A DNA stretch of 64,000 bases from Hetaerina americana. Taxonomy: Eukaryota > Arthropoda > Insecta > Odonata > Calopterygidae. This document shows positions 24,901 to 36,900 of this stretch, one piece after another. Numbering within the stretch: position 1 is the stretch's first letter; every line of letters starts with the position of its first letter. A program made the position numbers and the translations under genes. The notes beneath the pieces are model-generated. The model did no database searches. It was not told where the DNA came from and worked only from the letters and a program-made list of their open reading frames with translations. Where the stretch lies: NCBI GenBank assembly GCA_022747635.1, contig JAKTNV010000017.1:1054001-1118000 (forward strand), given 5' to 3'.

Positions 24901-27900
24901 CGTTGCCTTCCTCAATAGTGTTTTTAACGTGACACCATCACTTACTGGCCGCCCCACTGGGGTCAGATGCCATTGCAGCTGCCTCACTGAGGAACAGATG
25001 CTGCGTGGACTACCTTTCGTCTGGCTCCTAACCTTCGACCTATCTGGCATGGGTGACCCTACCAGGAGCAATTTTTATTACTCCCGCCAGTACAGCTCTA
25101 GGGGTCATCGGAACGCACAAGCCCTTCCACCACGTCAAGGTTGTAGTCCGGGGAGGATTACTCATTATATCATGAAATTTTTAATATTCAATTTCATCCC
25201 CACCAAAAAAAATGCATAGCCTTCCCTCTTTTGAGGATAAATGGGTTTATGTTAAGTGCTCTACTGTGACAAAATTCTTAGGATTCATGAGACTCTCTCC
25301 TGGGAAATTCATGCTGATTAAATAAGCTCTTAAGTTCCCTTAGGATGTTACCTCCAGAGAAAATCGTAGCCCTGGTTGACAATGTCTGAGAAGGCTCTTT
25401 CAGTTTAATATGCATTCATTCATAGCAGACTGAAATTACCACGTAGGGGTACTTATACCATTCCATGTAACTCTTTAGCTGCAAAAATGGGCATTAAGAA
25501 TCCAAGGTAAAGTTCCAAGGGCAAGTATTTGTAGGCCTTAACTGAAAAAATTCAATATTTCAACTATTCCCTGTATGCATATATTCCCTGACATCATTAT
25601 CGCTCAGCAAAACAAAGTCATGCTCACTTTGTAAAAAAATGTTGATAAACATAGGCACAGCACAAGAGGTTGTAATGACTTCTGGATAACTGCCCATAAT
25701 TTAGCAATTTTTAAAGAACCTTTGTCACGTTAGTGTGATTTTCCTGAAACCATTACCTAGAAAACTGAGGGAAAAAGATAATTTTTTGTCATTTAAGTCT
25801 TAACTTGAACAATTCCTGCGCAAACATTAATTATACTGTGGTTGAATTCACATCTCTCCCTGTAGATAAATAATTTTAATCTTATTTACGCTGTTACTGC
25901 AACTGTTTACTGTTTTTTTTAATTGTGGCTTTGTATTTGTATTCACATTCTACTTGAAATGATGGTGTGTTCCATACATGTCATATACATGATTTTTAGG
26001 AACCATTAAACATTATTATTAATTAACTTCTTCTTAAATGATCATTAGAATGGGAAAAAACACTCAGCAATATTAATTCATCAGCAGCTGTTAACTTGGT
26101 AAACTTTGTTTGCATGCAGAAATCCTGCTACTGTCAATAAATTGAGAGTAAATTCTATTCCACATCAAAAAGTACCCACTGTACATCCTTAAATATTTCA
26201 GTAAGATGGGGAATAAGGAACGGAACTGGCCCCCCTAACTGGATATGTAAATTTCACATGCTGTCAGGCTTAGTACAGGGTGAACTCTACCATCACCTAC
26301 CAAACTGACCTTAAGGTTGATTGCTGTGTTTTGGTTTATATAAGCAACATGTGGCTATGGAAAGATATTTACAAGAATACAACAAGTGAAAATTGTTATC
26401 AAAGCTCTTGGCATTATAGTATTTACTGCATGAAATTGGCTCACAGAAGAGCATAATATTTCCCACTTGGACCATTATGTGTCCATCTCCAAGCAAACAA
26501 GGCCGAGAAGTCACCTACAAAGTATTATGATTGTCAACAATAAGGCTTTAATCCTCAGAAAAATATTCAAGTACCTAGAAAATGGTAACATACCTATGAA
26601 TTGATTTAAGTATTTCTAAGGCAGCATGTGATGCTACTACAGTGATTTCAATAACAATTTCAATGACAGATTCCAATGATTTCAGTCAATTTAGCTTGTA
26701 TTTATAAAAATGGAAACTGATTGATGTTAATTAAACAAGTTTGCATAATGTATGTCAATCGATATGTTGTTCTTAATCCAGAGGAAGTTGTTGAAAAAGA
26801 GGAAATAGACTTGAATTCACTGCTATATGCTAAGGTTGAAACAGAGCATATCAAAACAACTTCAGCTCTAACCACTTATTCCAGTAAATTCCATGAATAA
26901 GTAAACAACTATAATATCATTTTATAACTGCATAACCAAAAGCCTCATCTCCAAAAAGTGCACATTAAAAAAATTTAACTGTTCTCTCACACAGAATATC
27001 AGTGATGCTTCCTGGTTCTTCTGTCATAATGCAATGAATTCACTTAAAATATTGTATTAAGCTAAGGAGAAATTTTGGATTACCAACTCACAGTATTCCT
27101 GTATGGCCCATCCACTTCATTTATAGCACAGCATTTATCATTCATGCAGATGAATTGGAACCTATGAAAGATTGGAAAGAAAATTAGATGTAGGTGCAAT
27201 ATTTTGGATGTCCGCCATAAAAAACGCTTGTACAAGTACAACCACTTATTCAACCATTCTTGTAAACAATCACTGTGTAGAAGTGTTTATGTAAGTACTG
27301 CCTAGAGAAAGACATCCCCATGGCACAACTAAACACTTGGCCAAAATGTGACCCAAGATAAATTAGAGAGACTCTTAAGATAAATTAGTAACAACAGAGA
27401 GCTGCAGTTTATGTACAACCATTTGCTGTTATGCCTATATGACAGGAGGCTTTAGAATTAAAGCTGTTGATTTCCTGATAATACTTCGATGGTTAATTAT
27501 GGATTGATTTTTACATCCTCTCTCATCAGTGCCAAATAATTTTCACTCACATGATACTAAAGAGTCATACGGCACTCCCGTCATGATTACATTTCATTAG
27601 CATAATACTTAAGTGACATTTTTGTACTCTTGCAGAATGCAGTGGGTAGAGCATTGGGCTAATGAGAAGGACCTTGGTTTAACTCATCCCCTCATAGCTT
27701 CTTCCACTGACACTCCATTTCCTGCATTTCATATTCCATTGTTGGCCTTCCTCTGTAATTCTTCCACTACATGCTTTCATCAATTATGATCTTCAGAGAG
27801 ATGCCATGCCCCAGGATGTCCAATAAATTTCTCACTTCCTGCATATGAACATTGAATTGAGCTTTGTTGAATTTCCCATTTGTTGATCGCCCTCGTGGAT

Positions 27901-30900
27901 CTTTCTGTATCCTCCACCCTACAATGATTCCGAGATCAAAAATAGCTTCTTGTTCCTTTCCTGTAAATGCAAATTGGTCCTCAATTATACACTCTTCTAC
28001 TTCATTCTCCATTACTTCATACATTATTCTTGCCAGAATCTTCGATGTTCGAGTCTTCAGATTGGTTGTTCTGATGTTCCCATATTTCTCAGCCTTTTTT
28101 TGTATAGGAACAATAACAACCTTCATAGCGCCCATCAGTGTTTCTACTCTCATATAAATATCACATACAAGTATTAGATAATTTAGGTTTGTCAGGATCT
28201 ATTTCCTAATCTTTATATTACTTCTGAAAGTTTCTTTTATGTCTCTGGTGCCTTTTTTGCTCAAGTCCTTTGATGCAGTGTCAAATTCAGGCCCGTGGAT
28301 AAATTCTACTCTCCCTTCATCACCAACAGTAACCTTTCTTTTTCCTTCTTTAAATTTATCCAAATCTTACCATTGCTTCACTTTACCTTCAACTTCAAGA
28401 TTTCATTTCACCATTGCCTAAACAGTATTGATATTGGCTCTACCTTCTTTGAAATGGCATTCCACAATTCTTTAAACTGCTTTAACTTTTTCTTTGGGCT
28501 AGTTTATCTTGCACCTCTTCATACAGTCTTCCTCCATTATTCCCTGGCTCTTTTTGCTTTGCTGTTGACTTAATTCAACCTTTTTGTAGCATTTTCCCCA
28601 CCTCAAAACTTGACTTTTTGTACTTTCTTCTTCATTAGGTTAAGTATTTCATCAGTGGCCCACTGTTTCATTTAGCCTACAGTTTTCTTTATTGGAATTG
28701 GAAAACCAGTCCGTTTCTTTTCATCTTTCTTCTATCAACCATGTTTTGCCATACTTTTTCAATATTCTTTTCCAATTTCTGCAGGAAATCCAATCATGGA
28801 TCAGTTGCTTTCTTCAATGTCTTAACTACCATCTAATCTTCACTCTCTTCTTCAGCTTCTTGAATTTAAAATGGCACTTCATTTGCACTAAATTGTGGTC
28901 ACTGTCAAGATCTGCCCCAAGTAGCTTTTGCAGTCCTTTATTTGATTTCTAAATTTATACTTCACACATATGAAATCAATTTGTTATCTCTTACATCTCC
29001 TGGCATCCTCCATATGTATTATCTTCATGGGTGGTTCTGAATGAGTGTTTCTAACAATAATTTTTATATGTTGTAGAATTCCAAAACCTTTATCCTCTTT
29101 CATTTCACTCCCCTAGATTATATTTTCCAAACTTTTACTTTCTTGGCCTCTTCCAATGATTGCATTCCATTCCCTGAGTAAAATAGTTTCTCTCCTCCCT
29201 AACATTTTTTTCTACTTCAGTGATCTTATCATACATCTCCATTTTATCATAATCATAGTATGCTGTTGATGTATTAACTTTTACCAACGCAATATCTGTG
29301 GGTAACATTATTAACTTCATCAGAATGATTCTTTAATTGTATTTTATAAAGGTCTTCACTCTCATTACAGCACTCTTCCCATTATTATAACCCTCTCCTA
29401 CCCTTCCATTAATGTAGCCTGTATGAATGATCCTGAAGCTGCCACTCCAAAAGTCCAAATCTTCAGGCCATTCCATTTTCTTCTACTTAAGATGTTTAAC
29501 CCCATTATACCCATCTAATCTTGTATTCTCTAACCTCCAACACTCCTGAGTTGACTGGACATTATAAGTTCCAGTTCTAAGTTAACTGACATTTCACTGA
29601 TGAACTCACTCAGGTAGTCCCCGACCAAAGATCTGATTGGGGAAATAATTTACCTTTGAAGTATTTTACTTGAGAGGTCTCCATCACATCTGTTCTAAAA
29701 TCCAATTAAGAAAAATATAATTGGCGAGCTGCTACGTCTCCAGATAGTAATGTGTTGGTTTTCAATTTGCCTTCCACATTGCAGTGGTGCTACAGCCATT
29801 GAATTAAATTTTACCATGCTTGAAGTGAGATAAGTTATGATGCACCAACTACTGTGGTCTCCACCTTCACTCATAGAAATGAGGGCTGCTACCCTCCCCT
29901 TCATGTATTGGCTGCCTATTAATTGCTGGAAATCACTTGACAAGTCACAGCACCTTCATAGGCTTTCATAGAGTTTAGAGACCATCTTACCTAAGGATGG
30001 TCTTTTATGTCCTCCAACTACCGTCATAAGTTGTCCATGCATGCTTATTCACCAAGCTCGCTCACTGAAAAAGCAGCAGCTGACCTCTATATCTTGAAGT
30101 AAAGCCACCAACTGCAACCCAGTGGATGCACTACGTAGCTTAAAGCCATTCATCTCAAACAAATCAAAAATAAGAGCAAATTTGGGCTGGAAGACAGATT
30201 ATGAATACATAGAACACTAAAGAATCAGAAGTAAACATGACAGGAGAGGCCTATAATGGGAAAATTAAACTAGGCACTTGAAATTTAAGTACTGCTTCTA
30301 CTGACATTATAAATACTAAGGAGTCACCCACCAATACTCCTTTGTATGGTAAGTTCAATCTAACTTAATATAGAAATTTAAAAAGGCTTCAATAAACATT
30401 AAACTTTCAATTAAAGAGTTAGGAATTAATGCTTTCATGCAGGAAACTCAGCGTAGAATTATGTTAGACTGGCTAGCAATCATATTACCAACTTGGTTGA
30501 AATAAAAACAAGAAAATGCTTGATTCACAGTTATGTAATTTTGGAAGTAATATTAACTGTACTTGCCTCTCACATTCTCTGAAGTCCATCTTTGGCCCCA
30601 CATCCACATTAATTGTATTGCATATTCCATCAGAGGGCAAAACTGGACGTTGTGTAAACACTGGGTCCAACCCTGTTAAGAAAAAATTCAGAAGATCAAT
30701 CCTGAGAGAAACTTCAGCATAGATGAACATGAAAAAATCAGTTGAATCAGCCCTTTAAAATTATGTGACTGAAGGCAATATGATTCTTGAAGAGCACAGA
30801 TTTTTACGGAATGGATACTCTCTCTTGGAGGCAGATCCATGTACATCAGCATTCCCAATATTCAGTTTTACAAACTCTCAAACTGCCACTAATCCTTATC

Positions 30901-33900
30901 ATTTTGAACCTCATTCTCATTTCCATTAAGCATGCATGAACTTTGATGTCTACTGGAGAGAAAATAAGTCTACATGAGTGGTTCCCTCAAACTTTGATGA
31001 GGATACTATCAACAAAAACAAATATAATATAATCCTATGTATAAATGGATTTAACAATTAGAGAATAACGAGCTCATTGAATCAGATGAAATCAGAATGA
31101 TTGAAGTGGTTTGTTTAGGGAATAACCCCATTTCCTCTCTGACTGGCTCCTCACCAAGTTCATAGATTCAGAACCATTCCTTAGACACTTTTTAAAACAG
31201 TATCCTACTAGATTAGGGCAGTTATTTAATGAACCTTGGGAATACACACCACTGTACACCTAAATCCTTACTAACATGAGACATAAATATCCTTAAGCCC
31301 CATTTATCCCAAAGCTTGAACTTTGCTTTGCTACTCCACAACTCCAGCAATAAAATGTAACTACTCAGATTTTCACAGCGTAGCAAATATGTCACATTTG
31401 CCACAACTGTATCTATACCAAAAAAAAACTAATTAGATATCCACCTATGCCCTACAATAGGAGAAATTAGATGGGGTGTTCGTTTACTTTTTATAAAATC
31501 AAAAGATGGCCTTAGCGGTTTTCGAAAAGGTTTGCTTCTATTAAGCCTCATCTCTCACTAGGCTGCTGTTAAGTTTTCAGCTATAACATAATATGATTTA
31601 ATTTTCATGGTTGATTGAAGCAATCAATGTTTTTTTCTTTAGAAAAATGGAAAAAATGAGTTCCATACAGAATTTAAACATTTATAATTATTTAAAAGGC
31701 TTAAACACTGAAAAAGAACAAAGCTGAGAGCCAAGGCAAATTGGACAAAGTTCCTGTGTTTGCGACTGTTTACAATAAGGTCAAAAAAACCATTAACCAA
31801 GTAATCAGCCTGAAGGTTGGTTTCGTAGTTGATGGTAGAGTTCACCCAGGACTAAGCCCAACAGCCTATGAAATTCACACATCAGGGTAGGGGGGCCAGT
31901 TCCTCTCCCTGTGCTGGTTATGGTTTCCCAGGAAGATCTGGGTAAATGAGTTGAAATAAGCCACACATCCACAAATTATGAACATCATTTCGGACGACCA
32001 GTGGAAGTGACTTTCTCCAAAATGATTGACAAAATCCATGTTACGGTTTTCAGCAATCAACGGATCAAAGTTCAGCAAAAGGTGTAGGCCACAGGCATAT
32101 CACCAGGTACTACATTGTTTTCAATTTTGCAGGAAAAATTGAACATGAAAAAAATTTCAGCAAGATGGGTGTCGCATTCACTACCAGTGGGGAATAAATG
32201 CATTTTTGTACTGGATTGGGAGACTAGTTTGGCACATTCTCGTCGCCACCCTGATGACTTTCTGCGTCAATAAATAACTGGATGAAACATGGATACACTA
32301 CTTATCTCTGGATAAAAATTAATATATTTTCAAATTTAATGGCTCTCTCAAAGAATGGGATGTGTTTATGTAAATTGTAAAATATTATAGAATGTTTAAG
32401 GGTTCCTGCCTTAGTTCATCCCTCATTGTTCTGCAGTTACACTTATTTGTAAACATTTGGTACAAACTAACAGCGACAACAGCAGCACAGAAGACTAAGA
32501 AGAAGAAGACTGAATGGGAATGGGAACTTGGAATGCTAGGACAATGTTGAGGACAGGAAATTACAGAATATAAAGTGAGAGATGAAAAGAGGAAACAGAT
32601 ATTTTAGGTCTATGCAAGATGAGACAGAAGGACAGCAGGGATTGCTGGAGTGATAGTTATAGAATAATATACATTGGAACGAACGAGAGCATGGGGTTTG
32701 CACAATATTGAGTCAAAAGGTAGGAAGAAAGGTAGTCAACACAGAGCAAGCAACAGATAGAATACTACCTTGATCAAAAAGTTCCCGGAATAACCACCGT
32801 GTGGCGCTCCCATCGTTCCGATTTGAGTTCTGTTTTTTTGTTAAATTGGTACATCTGTTGTTGATATTCCCTTTAAATCTTAGTGTCATAACTTGACATT
32901 TGCAAAAGTTACGGTCGGTTTTCGGTATGTCCATCAGTGCTTCCTGCGATTTTTCCATTACTTCCTCTCGGCTGCTAAAACGCGTTCCCCGTAATGGTTT
33001 TTTAACTCGATTGAACAGAAAGAAGTCACAGGGAGCCAAATCAGGTGAATTCGGTGGCTGTTGGATGGTATTTGTTGCATTTTTCGTCAAAAAATTACGA
33101 ATAATGATAGCACTGTGCGACGGTGCGTTATCATGGTGCAAAATCCACGAGTTTTCTGCCCACATTTCTGGTCTCTTTCGGCGAATTGCTTCACGCAAAC
33201 GTCTCATAACGCCCAAATAATACTCTTTGTTTACTGTCTGGCCTTCTGGCAAAAATTCATGATGCACTACACCGTTGTAATCCATGAAAACCGTCAGCAT
33301 TGCCTTCTTTTTTGACTGAAAACGACGTGGTTTTTTTGGTCTCGGCTCATTTGGTGAACGCCATTCACTTGCCTGATGTCTGGATTGCGTGTCGTACTCA
33401 TAAACCCACGTCTCGTCTCCAGTAATGATCCTTTTGATGAATGTGGGATCGGATTCAGCCTCGCAAATCATGTCTTTTGCGACGTCAACACGGTCTCTTT
33501 TTTGCATGAAATTGAGGTCTTTTGGCATGCTACACGACGGAAACCCAAATCATTAACCACAATGTCTTGGGCGGATCCATAGGCAATGTTCAAGTCCTCC
33601 GCTATTTCTCTGATGGTTAATTTGCGGTTATTGACCATCATTTCTTTTACTTTATCAATTTTTTCACCGACTTTCGATGTCGATGGTCTGCCACTGCGTT
33701 CATCATCTTCGATTGACTCACGACCACTTCTGAACCGCTCGTGCCACTGGTAAACGACCGTTTTTTTTAGAGAATCGTTGCCGAAACACTTCCAACATTT
33801 CCAACGTCCGTTTGCCACTAAATCCGTTTTTTACGCAAAATTTAATACAAATTCGTTGTTGCAAATTTAAATCCATTTCTGAAATTGTAAAAAATCGCCA

Positions 33901-36900
33901 ACACACACAGAGATAGATGTACTCTTGGCTACGTAACTTTTGCAAATGTCAAGTTATGACACTAAGATTTAAAGGGAATATCAACAACAGATGTACCAAT
34001 TTAACAAAAAAACAGAACTCAAATCGGAACGATGGGAGCGCCACACGGTGGTTATTCCGGGAACTTTTTGTTCAAGGTAGTATTATTAGTAAAGATAAAA
34101 GCAGAACGAGCCAACTTGGTCATCGTTTAGATATACATGCCAGCAAGACATCATAAAGAGGAAGAATTCGATAGGATATACAAACAGTTAGAGGACATAA
34201 TCACATATAGTCCTGCAGGTAAACATTTGATAGTTATGGAGGATTGGAAAGCAACAGTAGACTAAGGAAGGGATGGTATGAGGTGGGGGACTAAGGCTTA
34301 TGCACGAGAAATGACCATGGGGAGGAAGCAATTGAGTTCTGCAGGAGACAGGAGTTAGTCACCACCAACACATGGTTCAGACACCACAAAGGCATAGTGT
34401 ACATGGAAAATGCCAGGAGACTCAGAAAGGTATCAGTTAGATTAGGAGTATCAGCAGGGTGCACAACAGAAATTAACTTAACTGGCACCATTTGCACAGC
34501 TCAACGATCCGCCAAGCACAGATGGCGCATTGGGTCCCAGGTAACTTGTAGGCATTCCACGATGAGATAGAAATTGCATTAAGGGAGATGAAATCAAATA
34601 AGGCCATGGGGGTAGACAATATTCCTATGGAACTAATAAAAGGTTTCCGAAAATGAGGGAGGAAGTCTAAATGTACTAATCTGTAGCATCTATAAGGAAG
34701 GAATCTGGCCAGAATATTTCAGTATTAGTTCCTATTCTGAAAAAAGTAAAGGCTACATCATGTGAGGACTACAGGACAATAAATTTTATATCCCACGCAG
34801 CTTAAGTTGTTCTCAGGATCATCAACAAAAGGATGGAGAGTACAGCAAATGATTACTTAGGGGATGATCAGTTTGGGTTTAGGAAGGAGATATGCACGAG
34901 TGATATCATTGTCGTAATGAGATCACTAATTGAAAGGAATAGAGAATACAATCAGGATGTATTTGCCTGTCTCGTACATTTTGAAAAGGTATTTGATAGT
35001 AAATTGGGAAAAACTACAGACTATTATACAGAAAATAGGAATAGATTGGAGGGATAAGACATGATAGAGATATAAGGGCTAATCCAAAACCTGTACATGT
35101 CTCAGACTACTCAGGTGCAAGTGGGGGATGGAGCATCTAAATGGGCAATGTTAGAAAGAAGAGTAGGATAGGTAAGGATAAGGGTCTATTATCACTGGTG
35201 CTGTTCAATGCATACATGGAGGAAATGATCAAAGAGGTATGGGAAGAACTGGAGACAGGAATGAAAGTCAGTAAGAAATTCATGAACAAGGTGTGATCAA
35301 AAAAGCCATGACTGATTTTATAACTTGTTTTTTTCGACCGATACAGCTTAATCAAACTTGTCGCCCTCAAAGTACAAGTAATCAATTAGATTTGCTGATG
35401 ACCAAGCTCTGGTTTGTCAGTCAGCCAAGAGATAAAGTATTTCTGAGTGAATTGGAAATTCAGTGCAATACTTGTAGATATGGGATGAGAATCAATATAT
35501 TTAAATAAAACAAAAGTGACCTGGTTTCCCAGAGAGAGCAATGGTAGTGAAACGTTAAAATAGGAGGGCAAAAACTTGAGCGGGCGGAACTGTTTAAATA
35601 TATCGGAAGTGTTTTGGACCGAAATGGTCAAAGTAGTGGGGATATAAGGAAGAGAATTGCATTAGGCAAAGAAGTTTTCACCAGGAGAAGGGAATTGATG
35701 ACAGGGACATTGAGTAAGGATGTTAAGAAAATGCTTGTTCAAATCTTTGATAAAGAGAGTGGTTATACATGGCACAGAAATGTGGTCATTGAAGCAGGAT
35801 GATAGGCATAGATTAGAGGCTTTCGAAATGCGGATGTGGAGAAGGATAGGGAACATAAAGTGGACAGAAAGCAAAACAAATGAGAAGTTGCTAGCTATGG
35901 TGGGGAGGAGAGGTGGTTTTTGGCAGAAATCATATGGGGGCAGGAAAAATGGATGAAAAGCATATTGATCGGCAGTGGGGCGTTGAAGACTGTGATAGAG
36001 GGGAGAATTCTGTTGGAGTAAAAATTAGAGCACAAGGTATTTCTGGCGAGTGCCCTGAATGTCAAAGTGAAGAAATTCAAACAAGTGTGAGTAAATGGCA
36101 GGAGTAACTACAGGTAGGATAGGGTTGTTGGACGGAATGAAGGTAGGAAGTAAGTACACAGAGATGAAGAGGGGCTTGTATTAGAGTAGGATGTTGGGTT
36201 GTATTTTGTAAGGAGAGGCAAGATATTTATTTGGTAGTTAGGCTCATCCAAAACCTAACTTGACTGGTATATTACCTAAAAAAAAACAGCATTTGCTAGC
36301 ATATTTGTCATTAATATTTGTTTGGTGTAGAACATTGTTGATTGATTATGCCACTATAAGAACCAAGAGAGTACAGCTACTTTTATATTCACTTTTGTAA
36401 TGATTTAATAATGACATCGTAGTACATTGCTTATTACTTACTAATTAACTGTATGCTTGCTGTTTCCATTATATGCACCCTTGTTTAGTTTCATTAAAGA
36501 CTGTATCCTCATGTTTAAACTAGTCACAATTCTATATAAAAGTTTACAAATTATACATTTTGGGCCGCTATCTCCTTTCTTCTTGGATGGTCTTATTTCT
36601 GACACTGTCATTGGCTCCTTAAACTTTCTTTACTTCTTGTCATTTATTCAACACTGAATTATATCATTTAGTGTATTATAGTTTGTTTTTTTAGACTATA
36701 AGGTTTTCGCCAGCATTATCTTATTTAACAACAGCCTGGACGTCCTGGAGTTATCACCTTACTGCGACGACTACCATGCTGTCGCTGAGATAACGTCAGG
36801 GAAAAGCTCAATAATAATAATAAGTGCATATTTTCCTCCGAGCAGGTGTATCAAACCGTTCATAGAACACATAAGAAAAATCGTTAAGGAAAATCGAAGT

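Larger units (their letters stand above)
32465..36286 (+). mobile_element. RTE LINE relic split by a mariner
   Basis: Before the mariner (32465-32764) the sequence follows the endonuclease start. After it (34083 on) comes the rest: [17 protein letters not shown] (about 34350), [14 protein letters not shown] (34845-34885), [14 protein letters not shown] (34960-35000), a [20 protein letters not shown] block (35630-35690), and the tail ATCCAAAACCTAACTTGACT ending in a poly-A run near 36286. It is + oriented, antisense to POLA1. Many stops. Confidence 0.85.
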
